Origin: Lewinellaceae bacterium
GTDB taxonomy: Bacteria; Bacteroidota; Bacteroidia; Chitinophagales; Saprospiraceae
DNA length: 64,000 nt
Reading direction: 5' to 3'
Assembly: GCA_020636075.1 (NCBI GenBank)
Contig: JACJYO010000013.1
Location: forward strand, 70,607-134,606
In this document: one piece after another, positions 15,349 to 23,847 of the stretch
How the letters are laid out: every line of letters begins with the position of its first letter
How positions within the stretch are numbered: the first letter of the stretch is position 1
The notes under the pieces: generated by a model
The model's input: the letters and a program-made list of their open reading frames with translations, nothing else
What the model was told of the DNA's origin: nothing
Databases searched by the model: none
Made by a program: the position numbers and the translations under genes

Positions 15349-17316
15349 TCAGTCGTTGTAAGGCCTAACCTGTTTGATGTACAGTTGCCGTTCCGGACCT
15401 TCAAATTTAAACTCCACATCCAGCGCATAATCGCGGTAGGCCTTTTTCTGGGCAGCTCCTGCGATGTTCTCGAAGTAGTAGGTTTTGATTTCGGCCAGGG
15501 CCTCCGTCAATCGGAGCACTTCATCGTCGGTGAGTACCGGTTTGCCATCGTTCAGGCTGGAATAGGAAATGTATTCGATGATTTTTTTTGATTTAAAAAA
15601 ATCAACATCGGAGTCGCTGTAGCAGATGAGTTGGTCGCAAATAACATCCGGAGGTGGGCTCACCACGCTCGTTTCGCCTTTTTGAACATTGATGACAAAA
15701 CCGTAGTACGCTTTGCGGTAGAGGTTTTTGGTGATGGCAACGCCGTTGGCCTTTTCGTCGGGGAAACTCCGGTGCACCAGAACGCCCATGGCTACATTTT
15801 CCTGATCGATGCCAAAAAACTCGCGTTCCTGAAAGGCTCTGAAATTCCACACGCTGGCCCACACCTTTCGGATTGCATTTTCTACGGTTTTTACGCTGTC
15901 GCCAACGATGCCGATACCGCTGTCGTATAACCCTGCGCCATTAAACCCTTCGATATCTTCGGCATTGGTGCTGGAGCGGAAACGCATGCGTAAACTGGGG
16001 CTTTCGTTCCGCACCCTTGCTTCTACCAGCCGGAGGAGTTCCGGATTGACCGGGTGTTGTCGGATGCGTTCATAAATCAGTTCCAATTGTGCACTCAGGC
16101 GTTGCGGATCGTTGCGCACTTGCGGGTTTTTCAGCAGCGCCTGTACCATTGAGTCGGCGCCGGAGCTGCGCATGTGTTCGACATAATAGGCGAACGGAAT
16201 GGCAAAGGCCCCTTCGGGCACGATCCATTGCCCTTTGCCCGATTTGGCGATACGCTGCAGGACGGCAAAATTGGAGGCTTTCCCGCCGACGAGATTGACG
16301 GAGCGGTTGCTCAAATTGCTCATGGATTGCAGGCCCCGGGTAGTGGTGTTTGCCCGCAGTCGAACTTGTTTTTTCGGGCGGCTTTTGCTCCAGGCTGCAG
16401 CTGCTTCAGCCTGTTCAGCCTTGCGGACCCGGAAACTGTCGGGCAAAACTTCCAGAAAAACCAGTTCATTTTCCAGCGCGACAATCCGTGGGTCTGTGTA
16501 GATATTTTTTTGAGCAAAAAAAGGCGTACCGCGGTTTTTGCACAGCACATTGAGGTGGCTGAGTGGCGTCTGGAAATCGGTGGTCATGAGGCCGGCCACG
16601 GCTGGGATGTCGAGTGCTGAGCCATTCAGCACCACGATATCGCGCATACCGGGCACTTTTTCCTCGATTTCTGCCGCTTCCATCCGCCGCAGGTAACCGT
16701 ACCCGCTTTTGGTGTTCAGAGCCTGATACACCTGCCCGGCATAGATCTGATCGGCAGTGACCAGTGGGAAATCCGGCTGTTTTTCCAGGGCGTCAAAGCG
16801 GCCGACCAGTTTTTCCGTATTGAGAAAAAGGCCCAGTGAATCGCCCATGAAGCAGGCGGGCCTCAGTTTTTGCATAAAGGTGGAGGCCAGTTCGGCCGTC
16901 ATGTCATCGGCGGAGGAAAACTCCACGGTCCAGCGCTTTGCAGCCGGGTAATGGTTTATGTTGGCGAGAACGAACTCCCGGGTTTTGAGGGTGGAATAAT
17001 TGCGGGCGTTGAACACGTGGCGGGTTTGCCAGTAGCCCAGTTCCTGCCGGCAGTAGTCGTAGTGCCATTTGAAATGATGCGCGCTGATAAAATGCAGCTT
17101 GTCTTTTTTTAAATCCCAGATCACTTTGACCGATTCCACCTGGCCGTATTTTTCATTGATGGGTTTGCCTTTCAGGGCATCGAAATCGGCCGGTGTACGG
17201 AGTTCGGGAAAGGATTTCGGATGGGGCGCTTTGGATTGGCTGAGGGCTGGAGCGGGGAGGTTGGTTAGCAGAACAATGCCCAGCAGCGCGGTTAGCATTT
17301 GGAATTGGCGCATCAT
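15349..17316 (-). CDS. Exported PEP/pyruvate-binding-domain protein (PPDK-like, permuted)
   Basis: The 655-residue protein starts with a signal peptide (MLTALLGIVLLTNLPAPALSQ). About residues 215-290 resemble the phosphohistidine swivelling domain of PEP synthase/PPDK (AGLMTTDFQTPLSHLNVLCK, candidate His254, then RGTPFF). About 345-655 resemble the ATP-grasp pyruvate/phosphate dikinase N-terminal domain (VGGKASNF, RFRSSTNAEDIEGFNGAGLY, ending YIKQVRP). In PEP synthase the ATP-grasp domain comes first and the His domain second, so the order is reversed here, and no PEP-binding barrel follows. An ATP-grasp enzyme with an export signal is odd. The substrate is unknown; phosphotransfer is possible but unproven. 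Confidence 0.75.
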   Translation of the reverse strand: MMRQFQMLTALLGIVLLTNLPAPALSQSKAPHPKSFPELRTPADFDALKGKPINEKYGQVESVKVIWDLKKDKLHFISAHHFKWHYDYCRQELGYWQTRHVFNARNYSTLKTREFVLANINHYPAAKRWTVEFSSADDMTAELASTFMQKLRPACFMGDSLGLFLNTEKLVGRFDALEKQPDFPLVTADQIYAGQVYQALNTKSGYGYLRRMEAAEIEEKVPGMRDIVVLNGSALDIPAVAGLMTTDFQTPLSHLNVLCKNRGTPFFAQKNIYTDPRIVALENELVFLEVLPDSFRVRKAEQAEAAAAWSKSRPKKQVRLRANTTTRGLQSMSNLSNRSVNLVGGKASNFAVLQRIAKSGKGQWIVPEGAFAIPFAYYVEHMRSSGADSMVQALLKNPQVRNDPQRLSAQLELIYERIRQHPVNPELLRLVEARVRNESPSLRMRFRSSTNAEDIEGFNGAGLYDSGIGIVGDSVKTVENAIRKVWASVWNFRAFQEREFFGIDQENVAMGVLVHRSFPDEKANGVAITKNLYRKAYYGFVINVQKGETSVVSPPPDVICDQLICYSDSDVDFFKSKKIIEYISYSSLNDGKPVLTDDEVLRLTEALAEIKTYYFENIAGAAQKKAYRDYALDVEFKFEGPERQLYIKQVRPYND

Positions 17317-17457
17317 GGTTTGTCGTTTATGTTCGGGGTAAATATAGCGTGAAACGGCCGATCAGGTGGAGGGGGGGCTGTCCGAAAAACAAATAGGTGA
17401 TCAGCCGGCTGACCGGTATCCGTTGATCAACCAACTGTTGAAGGCTCTGGAGGCTGA

Positions 17458-18264
17458 CTAACTGGAAGCCTTCGTTCGCCGCATGCGTTCCCTAAGGTCT
17501 TCCCCGATAAGACGATGCCCGGCATTCATGCGGAAAATGCGAACGTTGGGTACCCCTTCCACCATTTTCTTGACGGTTTTGTAGCGGATCATTTCGTCTT
17601 TGGTGCCGAAATAAATATCAACCGGCAGACCCGAGTCGCGCCAAATGGCTTTGATGCGGCGGCGACGGAGGTAAAACGAGTCGAGTGCAATCCAACAACC
17701 AAAGGTGCGCTGGAAGCGCTCGGGGCGGGTGAGGTTGAAGGTCAGGAAATGCAGGATGAGTGGTGGTACCAGGTTGAACCGGCGGCCCCAATTGAGCAGA
17801 AAGAGGAACCAGGCCGGTCTTTTAAGAATACGGTACAGGAAATGCCGGACCCACATCGGGGTGCGAACAGCCATGGGCATGCCTTTGGTTTGGATACCGT
17901 CTGGCGCAAGCAGGTAGAGTTTGTCGAGTTTGTCGAGCATTTGCGGTAGCATAGCCTGTGCCAATCGGGCGCCAAAACTGTAGCCCATCAGACACAGGCG
18001 TTCCTGCCCTTCCCGGTCCATGATCTGGCGAATAATTGACAATAAGTCTGATTTGGTAAACGTGTGGTCTTCCCAATTTGTTTGGCCGTGAAAAGGCAGA
18101 TCGAACGCCACTACGGTATATTGTTCCGACAGCGCTTCTTCCAGGATGGCAAAAAGCCGGGCGCGGTCTCCAAAACCGTGGAGGGCTACCAATAATTTGG
18201 ATCCCTGCCCAAAGCGCAGGCAGTGAATTTTATGCTCCCGGTAATTTAGATAAAACGATTGCAT
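17458..18264 (-). CDS. Alpha/beta hydrolase
   Basis: I start at the ATG at 18264 (268 residues); the longer frame uses TTG. The fold is shown by LLVALHGFGDRA (oxyanion-side HGFG), DLPFHGQT, the nucleophile elbow GYSFGA with its Ser, the acid in YFGTKDEM, and the catalytic His in NAGHRLI. A helical cap with basic and aromatic residues lies at about 140-205 (HFLYRILKRPAWFLFLLNWG). The substrate is not evident; esterase, lipase or C-C hydrolase activity is possible. It lies 80 bases downstream of the OmpR-type regulator gene on the same strand and could be co-transcribed with it. Confidence 0.85.
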   Translation of the reverse strand: MQSFYLNYREHKIHCLRFGQGSKLLVALHGFGDRARLFAILEEALSEQYTVVAFDLPFHGQTNWEDHTFTKSDLLSIIRQIMDREGQERLCLMGYSFGARLAQAMLPQMLDKLDKLYLLAPDGIQTKGMPMAVRTPMWVRHFLYRILKRPAWFLFLLNWGRRFNLVPPLILHFLTFNLTRPERFQRTFGCWIALDSFYLRRRRIKAIWRDSGLPVDIYFGTKDEMIRYKTVKKMVEGVPNVRIFRMNAGHRLIGEDLRERMRRTKASS

Positions 18265-18344
18265 GTACGCCTGGCTTGGGGTCCTTGCGTTCAAAATTAT
18301 GCATGTCCTGTTGCTATGGCAGTATTGGAAACCTGCGGCAGGTG

Positions 18345-19049
18345 TTATTCGTCTACCCGGAATTTGAATCCAACCCCGTGGATGTTTTCCACTTTAATTC
18401 TGTCGTCGCGATTTAAGTATTTGCGCAAGCGCGAAATAAACACATCAAGACTGCGTCCGAGGAAATAATCGTCCTTGCCCCAAATCGTTTCGAGGATATA
18501 GGAGCGTTTGACCACATTATTTCGGTTTTCGTTCAGGAGTTTGAGCAGGTCGGCTTCTTTTTGTGTCAGTGTTTCACCTTCTTCGGTATCGTAGGCCAGG
18601 TGCAGGTTTCGGTAGTCAAAGTGGTAATTCCCGATCGATACCGGTGCGTTGGATTTTAAGGGGCCGGAATATGTGGAGCGCCGCAGGAAAATATCGATTT
18701 TAAGTAATAATTCTTCGATGCTGAAGGGTTTGGTGATGTAGTCGTCAGCGCCGATGGTGAGGCCATGGATTTTATCCTGTTTCATGCTTTTGGCCGTAAG
18801 AAAAATAATGGGCACCTGCTCGTCGCGCTTGCGTATTTCTTCGGCAAGGGTGAAGCCATCAACTTCGGGCAGCATAACGTCAAGGATACAGAGATCAAAC
18901 TTTTGTCCGGCCTGGATCACATCAAGCGCCTTTTGCCCGTCTTCGCAATACGTGACCAGGTAACCATTGAATTCGAGATTATCCCGGGTCACATAGCTCA
19001 GGCTTTCGTCATCTTCAACGTAAAACAGGTGTGCTTTTGATTCGGCCAT
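18345..19049 (-). CDS. OmpR-family response regulator (RprY-like), orphan
   Basis: The 234-residue regulator has the receiver acidic pair at ED12-13, phospho-acceptor Asp57 in LCILDVMLPEVDG, Thr in FLTAKS and Lys in ITKPFS. The winged-helix domain has LTQKEADLLKLL and ends HGVGFKFRVDE. The overall sequence resembles bacteroidete RprY-type regulators. No histidine kinase gene is adjacent, so its partner lies elsewhere. The next gene downstream is an alpha/beta hydrolase. It binds DNA as a dimer after phosphorylation; targets are unknown. Confidence 0.92.
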   Translation of the reverse strand: MAESKAHLFYVEDDESLSYVTRDNLEFNGYLVTYCEDGQKALDVIQAGQKFDLCILDVMLPEVDGFTLAEEIRKRDEQVPIIFLTAKSMKQDKIHGLTIGADDYITKPFSIEELLLKIDIFLRRSTYSGPLKSNAPVSIGNYHFDYRNLHLAYDTEEGETLTQKEADLLKLLNENRNNVVKRSYILETIWGKDDYFLGRSLDVFISRLRKYLNRDDRIKVENIHGVGFKFRVDE

Positions 19050-19180
19050 GGGTCCGTCTGTTTGCGTGTTCAGGTTGGGAGATTAATTTGTCAATGGGCA
19101 AACTTAATACAAGTTCATGGAAATGTCTCGTTCCCGGTTTAAAAGCGCTAAGATTTAAAGAGCCCAAAAATGCCGCACAA

Positions 19181-19813
19181 TCAGCGTTTCCGGATCAGCA
19201 TAACTCCGTCGCGTAGGGGCAGGAGCAGGTTGTCTACCCGGTCATCTGCTTGTACCATGGTATTGAATTCCCGCAAGGCCTGTGCGGTGGCATCCTTCAT
19301 GTCGTGTACCACCTTGCCGTCCCACAATACATTATCGGCGAGCAAAAAACCACCGGGCCGCAATTTGGGTAAACAAAGCGCGTAGTGCCGGGCGTAGTCC
19401 AATTTGCCGGCATCGAGAAATATCAGGTCAAATGTTTCATCCAATTGGGGGATCAATGTCGCTGCATCGCCAAGCAATAAACGGATTTTGTTATCCAGCC
19501 CAGCGGCGTGTACGTGTTTTCTGACGATTGGAGCGTGTTCATCATTCGATTCGAGCGTATACAATAAACCGTCTTCGACCAGTCCTTGTGCCAGGCAAAT
19601 GGCGCTGTAACCGGTAAAGGTTCCGACTTCCAGCACCCGCCGTGGGCGAACCATGTGGCTGATCAGCTGAAGCAGCATGCCCTGGTAAGGTCCCGACAGC
19701 ATCTGGGGATGCAGGGTGCGGATGTTGGTTTCGCGCTCCAATGCCTGAAGTACAGGCTGTACGGCAGTGGTATGTTGGAGACAATACTCCAGACTTTTTG
19801 CATCAATTTGCAT
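19181..19813 (-). CDS. SAM-dependent O-methyltransferase (caffeoyl-CoA OMT family)
   Basis: I start at 19813 (210 residues); the longer frame adds a segment that would run through the tRNA promoter region. The Methyltransf_3 signature is clear: QGMLLQLISHMVRPRRVLEVGTFTGYSAICLAQ (SAM-binding E-x-G-x-x-x-G, read in pieces), LLGDA, DLIFLDAGKLDY with the metal/substrate Asp, and GGFLLADNVLWDGKV with Asp-Asn metal ligands. Bacterial members methylate catechol-like or other small hydroxylated compounds using a divalent metal. It is divergent from the tRNA/tuf transcription unit. Confidence 0.9.
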   Translation of the reverse strand: MQIDAKSLEYCLQHTTAVQPVLQALERETNIRTLHPQMLSGPYQGMLLQLISHMVRPRRVLEVGTFTGYSAICLAQGLVEDGLLYTLESNDEHAPIVRKHVHAAGLDNKIRLLLGDAATLIPQLDETFDLIFLDAGKLDYARHYALCLPKLRPGGFLLADNVLWDGKVVHDMKDATAQALREFNTMVQADDRVDNLLLPLRDGVMLIRKR

Positions 19814-19924
19814 AAAACACAAGATTACAAGCGACCAATTTGGCGCTCCAGGCGCAAAAAAAGTATATAAAATAAGATTCCCAGTTTTTTTTAAAAAATC
19901 TTTTCCTGTTTTAGCGAAAGGCAT

Positions 19925-19932
19925 TACCTTTG
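19925..19932 (+). promoter_or_regulatory. Bacteroidete -7 box of the tRNA/tuf transcription unit
   Basis: TACCTTTG matches TAnnTTTG. It lies about 95 bases before the first tRNA and is preceded by T/A-rich sequence (TTTTTTTTAAAAAATCTTTT around 19885-19905), as in stable-RNA promoters of this phylum. Confidence 0.6.
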
Positions 19933-20027
19933 CACACGCTTTTCGAAAGGGGGTCTTTTTTGGGAAGAAAAGTGCGTTGTTTGAAGAAGATTTTTACTTG
20001 GAAAAGCCTGTGGCGCGTAAACTACAG

Positions 20028-20100
20028 GCCAGTGTAGCTCAGTTGGTAGAGCAGCTGATTTGTAATCAGCTGGTCGGCGGTTCGAGTCCGTCCACTGGCT
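20028..20100 (+). tRNA. tRNA-Thr (UGU)
   Basis: A 73-base cloverleaf: acceptor GCCAGTG/CACTGGC, D arm GCTC...GAGC, anticodon stem GCTGA/TCAGC with loop TTTGTAA (anticodon TGT), and T arm with TTCGAGT. No CCA is encoded. It is first in a tRNA cluster ahead of tuf, the order also known from other bacteria. Confidence 0.95.
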
Positions 20101-20165
20101 CTCATGCAGTTTTGGTTTTTTTTGCCAAACTATTTTGGTGCAACAAAACTCAAAAGCTGTTCCAA

Positions 20166-20249
20166 GGGGGTGCCCCGGAGTTGGAGAGCCGGGCCAGACT
20201 GTAAATCTGGTGCTTTATCGCTGAGTAGGTTCGAATCCCACCACCCCCA
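20166..20249 (+). tRNA. tRNA-Tyr (GUA)
   Basis: An 84-base class II tRNA: acceptor GGGGGTG/CACCCCC, anticodon stem CCAGA/TCTGG with loop CTGTAAA (anticodon GTA), a long variable arm (about GTGCTTTATCGCTGAGT) and T loop TTCGAAT. Discriminator A. Confidence 0.95.
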
Positions 20250-20254
20250 CGTAG

Positions 20255-20379
20255 CCCGCCGAAGCCTTGGTGAAGACGGGCTGATTTCTTGCCGATAAAA
20301 TTTTTATTGAAAAAGCATTTATAAAATGCTCGGTGAGTGATCAAGAAAAAACTCCCGCCTTCGCCAAGGCTCCGGCGGG
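20255..20379. repeat. Inverted pair of GC-rich repeats between tRNA genes
   Basis: 20255-20280 (CCCGCCGAAGCC...GACGGG) and 20354-20379 (CCCGCCTTCGCC...GGCGGG) are near-exact reverse complements, and each also folds on itself. They lie between tRNA-Tyr and tRNA-Gly around an AT-rich core. CCGCCTTCGCCAAGGC-type repeats are dispersed in many bacterial genomes, to my recollection. Confidence 0.75.
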
Positions 20380-20383
20380 TAAA

Positions 20384-20456
20384 GCGGTGGTAGCTCAGTT
20401 GGTAGAGCGTCAGCCTTCCAAGCTGAATGTCGCGAGTTCGAATCTCGTCCGCCGCT
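20384..20456 (+). tRNA. tRNA-Gly (UCC)
   Basis: A 73-base tRNA: acceptor GCGGTGG/CCGCCGC with one G-U pair, anticodon stem TCAGC/GCTGA with loop CTTCCAA (anticodon TCC), T loop TTCGAAT. It starts only four bases after the GC-rich repeat. Confidence 0.95.
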
Positions 20457-20472
20457 CCAGGCTTTACGAGAG

Positions 20473-20544
<72 letters not shown>

Positions 20545-20646
20545 CAAAAGCGAAAAAAATGAATCGTTGAGTGAAGAGTAGCGTTTTCCGGCTTTTGATC
20601 GGAAGTTCTCTTTTCGTTTTCGGCTCAAGTGTAGTAAATAGTAATC

Positions 20647-20720
20647 AGCGTTGTAGCTCAGTGGCAGAGCATTCCGGTTTCAAGCCGGGAAGGTCGTGAG
20701 TTCAATTCTCATCAGCGTTA
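20647..20720 (+). tRNA. tRNA-like gene with UCA anticodon loop (function uncertain)
   Basis: A 74-base cloverleaf: acceptor AGCGTTG/CAGCGTT (two G-U pairs), D arm GCTC...GAGC, T arm GTGAG/CTCAT identical to the neighbouring tRNA-Thr(GGU). The best anticodon stem is TCCGG/CCGGG with loop TTTCAAG, giving anticodon TCA, which would read UGA. There is one extra base between the D arm and the anticodon stem, so the helix joint is abnormal. It is too short and lacks the long variable arm of tRNA-Sec. It looks like a diverged duplicate of tRNA-Thr(GGU); it may be a pseudo-tRNA, an opal-suppressor-like tRNA or a regulatory tRNA mimic ahead of tuf. Confidence 0.55.
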
Positions 20721-20841
20721 CGAATTTAATGTGATAATTTGATCGTTTGCACTTGTGGCTTTTGCTGCAGTCAATTTTTCTGTTTGTCACATTATCGCAT
20801 TAACAAACTAACTCTTCAACAAATTTTATTAGTCTAAACCA

Positions 20842-22038
20842 ATGGCAAAAGAAACATTCCAACGTTCCAAGCCGCACGTGAATATCGGTACGATTGGTCA
20901 CGTCGACCACGGTAAGACTACCTTGACTGCTGCCATCACCGTTGTTCTTGCGGGCAAAGGTTTGGCCAAGGTGACGGATTACGCCTCTATTGACGCCGCT
21001 CCTGAAGAAAAAGAGCGTGGTATCACTATTAATACCGCTCACGTAGAATATGAAACGGAAAAGCGCCACTATGCTCACGTGGACTGCCCGGGTCACGCTG
21101 ACTACGTAAAGAACATGATCACGGGTGCTGCTCAAATGGACGGTGCTATCCTGGTAGTTGCTGCTACGGACGGCCCGATGCCCCAAACCCGGGAGCACAT
21201 CCTTCTGGCTCGTCAGGTCGGTGTACCTAAAATCGTCGTTTTCATGAATAAAGTTGACCTCGTTGATGACGAGGAAATGCTTGAACTCGTCGACATGGAA
21301 GTACGCGAACTGCTGAGCTCCTATAAATTTGACGGCGATAACGCCAGTGTTATTAAGGGTTCGGCCCTGAAGGCTCTGGAAGGTGATGCTAAGCATGTTG
21401 CAGCCATTCAAGAACTCATGGATGCCTGTGATAATGATATCCCGGAACCAGTTCGGGAAACAGACAAGCCGTTTTTGATGCCAGTGGAAGACGTATTCAC
21501 GATCACAGGTCGTGGTACTGTTGCTACCGGTCGTATCGAACGTGGCGTCGTTAACACAGGTGACCCGGTTGAAATCATCGGTATGATGAAAGACGGTGAA
21601 AAGCCGCTTACTTCTGTAATCACCGGTGTAGAGATGTTCCGTAAAATTCTTGAGCGCGGTGAAGCAGGTGACAACGCCGGGTTGTTGCTGCGCGGTATTG
21701 AAAAAGACCAGATCCGTCGTGGTATGGTTATTTGCAAACCTGGTAGCGTAAAACCACACAAGAAATTTAAGTGTTCGGTTTACGTACTGTCGAAGGATGA
21801 AGGTGGTCGTCACACGCCGTTCTTTAACGGCTATCGCCCACAATTCTACTTCCGTACCACGGACGTTACAGGCGACGTAAAACTTCCTGCTAACGTTGAG
21901 ATGGTAATGCCGGGCGACAACATTGAGTTTGAAGTAACGCTCCACAACACGATCGCACTGGAAAAAGGTCTGCGTTTCGCTATCCGCGAAGGTGGCCGTA
22001 CGGTAGGTGCCGGTCAGGTAACGGAGATTTTGGACTAA
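20842..22038 (+). CDS. tuf: Elongation factor Tu
   Basis: EF-Tu (398 residues) delivers aminoacyl-tRNA to the ribosome using GTP. The G domain has GHVDHGKT (19-26), the switch I ERGITINTAH, DCPGHADYVKNM, and NKVD. Domains 2 and 3 follow with TGRGTVATGRIERG and the C-terminal GGRTVGAGQVTEIL. It sits in a tRNA-tuf-tRNA-secE-nusG array, and its codon choice looks optimised (frequent GGT, CGT, GTA), in line with very high expression. A strong hairpin separates it from tRNA-Trp. Confidence 0.99.
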   Translation: MAKETFQRSKPHVNIGTIGHVDHGKTTLTAAITVVLAGKGLAKVTDYASIDAAPEEKERGITINTAHVEYETEKRHYAHVDCPGHADYVKNMITGAAQMDGAILVVAATDGPMPQTREHILLARQVGVPKIVVFMNKVDLVDDEEMLELVDMEVRELLSSYKFDGDNASVIKGSALKALEGDAKHVAAIQELMDACDNDIPEPVRETDKPFLMPVEDVFTITGRGTVATGRIERGVVNTGDPVEIIGMMKDGEKPLTSVITGVEMFRKILERGEAGDNAGLLLRGIEKDQIRRGMVICKPGSVKPHKKFKCSVYVLSKDEGGRHTPFFNGYRPQFYFRTTDVTGDVKLPANVEMVMPGDNIEFEVTLHNTIALEKGLRFAIREGGRTVGAGQVTEILD

Positions 22039-22060
22039 AACAAATAGTACACGAGATACC

Positions 22061-22089
22061 GAGACGGCGTGGTAAAAACCCGCCGTCTC
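22061..22089 (+). other. Hairpin between tuf and tRNA-Trp
   Basis: GAGACGGCG (22061-22069) pairs with CGCCGTCTC (22081-22089). No clear T-run follows, so it is more likely an RNA-processing or mRNA-end-protecting stem, or a leaky terminator, than a full terminator; the tRNA begins 17 bases later. Confidence 0.6.
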
Positions 22090-22106
22090 ACTTCTCGTTT
22101 AACAAT

Positions 22107-22179
22107 AGGGGCATAGCTCAATTGGTAGAGTGACGGTCTCCAAAACCGTAGGCTGCGGGTTCGAGCCCTGCTGCCCCTG
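22107..22179 (+). tRNA. tRNA-Trp (CCA)
   Basis: A 73-base tRNA: acceptor AGGGGCA/TGCCCCT, discriminator G, anticodon stem ACGGT/ACCGT with loop CTCCAAA (anticodon CCA), T loop TTCGAGC. It is located between tuf and secE, a conserved bacterial arrangement. Confidence 0.96.
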
Positions 22180-22320
22180 CAAGGACCACTACGTTGATCG
22201 CTACAATTTGCCTGGTAAAGGTAAAAGGTTCGTTGTCCGTTAAAGTAGGCAACGAATTTTTTTGCAAACCCGGTGAGGATTTTGTCAGTGCCCTTTTATT
22301 AAGCATATCAATAAGTTACA

Positions 22321-22515
22321 ATGGAGCGCATTACACTTTATTTGAAAGAAAGTTACCACGAGCTCGTTAAGAATGTGTCTTGGCCTACACTTGCGCAGTT
22401 GCAGGAAAGTACGATTGTCGTGTTGGTTACCTCTGGGATTCTTGCCCTGATCATTTTTGTGATGGACATCGCTTGCAGTGTGGTGTTTAAAAACCTTTAT
22501 GGCGTTTGGGAATAA
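22321..22515 (+). CDS. secE: Preprotein translocase subunit SecE
   Basis: A 64-residue minimal SecE: an amphipathic N-terminal helix (YLKESYHELVKNVSWPTLAQL) with the conserved W-P, then one transmembrane helix (STIVVLVTSGILALIIFVMD). SecE clamps SecY in the SecYEG export channel. It lies directly before nusG, as in most bacteria. Confidence 0.95.
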   Translation: MERITLYLKESYHELVKNVSWPTLAQLQESTIVVLVTSGILALIIFVMDIACSVVFKNLYGVWE

Positions 22516-22564
22516 CTAATTTGCAGTACTCCCAATATGGCTATATCTGCCTTCCAAAAGCATT

Positions 22565-23152
22565 ATGAGTAAAGAAAACGAAACGACGCCTGCTTCTTCT
22601 CCAGGAGTCGAAGAAAAAAAATGGTACTCACTTCGGGTCATTAGTGGCAAGGAGAAAAAGATCAAGGAACGTATTGATCTGGAAATCGAGCGTTCCAATT
22701 GGAAGGATTTTGTTTTTCAAGTAATTGTCCCAACCGAAAAAGTATATAAGATCCGCGGTGGCAAAAAAGTTGTCCAGGAGCGGAATCTGTTACCGGGTTA
22801 TATTCTGGTTGAGGCCTATGGTAGCCGTTTGAATGGCGATGTGGCCAAGATAATCAGTGATATCCCTAACGTAATCCATTTTTTGGGCCGGGATATGCCG
22901 GTGCCAATGACCCAGGTTGAAGCCAATCGCCTGCTCGGCAAAGTTGATGATAGCAGCGAAGCCGGCGAAACAATGGCCGAGCCCTTCTTGGTTGGCGAAA
23001 CGGTAAAGATTATCGATGGCCCCTTCACCGATTTTGTTGGTGATATTCAGGAGGTCAACGAAGAGAAAAAGAAACTGAAAGTAATCGTAAAGATTTTTGG
23101 CCGGGGTACGGAAGTGGAGCTGAACTTTATGCAAGTTGATAAAATTACATAA
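22565..23152 (+). CDS. nusG: Transcription termination/antitermination factor NusG
   Basis: The 195-residue protein starts with a short acidic leader. The NGN domain follows (KWYSLRVISGKEKKIKERI ... VPTEKVYKIRGGKKVVQERNLLPGYILVE in pieces). The KOW domain follows (GETVKIIDGPFTDFVGDIQEVN) and ends LNFMQVDKI. NusG binds the RNA polymerase clamp and couples transcription to translation or Rho. It is co-directional with secE and rplK. Confidence 0.97.
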   Translation: MSKENETTPASSPGVEEKKWYSLRVISGKEKKIKERIDLEIERSNWKDFVFQVIVPTEKVYKIRGGKKVVQERNLLPGYILVEAYGSRLNGDVAKIISDIPNVIHFLGRDMPVPMTQVEANRLLGKVDDSSEAGETMAEPFLVGETVKIIDGPFTDFVGDIQEVNEEKKKLKVIVKIFGRGTEVELNFMQVDKIT

Positions 23153-23259
23153 TCCCGTTTTTAAGGCCCGCTTCTCCCGGGCACGCTTCCATTAAAAGCA
23201 GGATGTGTATTCTATAAACAATTTAAAATCAGAACGTTGTTTTTTAACAAGCTGATCCA

Positions 23260-23721
23260 ATGGCAAAAGAAGTAGATGTTTATATTAAACTCCAGGTAAA
23301 AGGTGGCCAGGCAAATCCAGCGCCTCCGATTGGTCCGGCATTGGGTGCCAAGGGCGTCAATATCATGGAGTTTTGCAAGCGTTTTAACGCCCAGACGACT
23401 GAACTGATGGGCAAAGTGCTTCCGGTGGTTATTTCGGTGTATAAAGACAAAACCTTTGACTTTATCATCAAAACGCCACCTGCAGCAATCCAACTGTTTG
23501 AAGCAGCAAAGCTACAGCCAGGCCAGGGTTCTGCAGAGTCCAACCGTAAAAAAGTAGGCTCTGTTACCTGGGATCAGGTGCGTGCAATTGCTGAAAGCAA
23601 AATGCCCGACCTCAACTGCTTTACGGTGGAATCCGGTATGAAAATGATCGCCGGCACCGCACGCAGCATGGGTATTTCCGTTGAAGGAACACCGCCTTGG
23701 GGCGCGTCTGAAAGCGAATAA
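23260..23721 (+). CDS. rplK: 50S ribosomal protein L11
   Basis: The 153-residue protein begins with the typical IKLQVKGGQANPAPPIGPAL and GAKGVNIMEFCKRFNAQT. The C-terminal rRNA-binding domain has KVGSVTWDQVRAIAESKMPDLN and GTARSMGISVEG. It is a few residues longer than the usual ~141-147 because of an acidic tail (PPWGASESE). L11 forms the GTPase-associated centre with L10 and L7/L12, all encoded here. Confidence 0.97.
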   Translation: MAKEVDVYIKLQVKGGQANPAPPIGPALGAKGVNIMEFCKRFNAQTTELMGKVLPVVISVYKDKTFDFIIKTPPAAIQLFEAAKLQPGQGSAESNRKKVGSVTWDQVRAIAESKMPDLNCFTVESGMKMIAGTARSMGISVEGTPPWGASESE

Positions 23722-23847
23722 GTACATGTGCTAATGTGTAATTGGGGTTTATCCTAAATATCACACCCCGCTCCATGTACAGATCTGAGTATTGAAAAGG
23801 GAGTTCCGGCCCAAACCGGAACGTTTCACCTTTAAACATATCAATTA

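Noticed and set aside
20647..20720. Selenocysteine tRNA (selC) because of the UCA anticodon
   Set aside because: It is 74 bases with a short variable region and 7-bp acceptor, whereas tRNA-Sec is over 90 bases with a long variable arm; no selA/selB/selD is in view.
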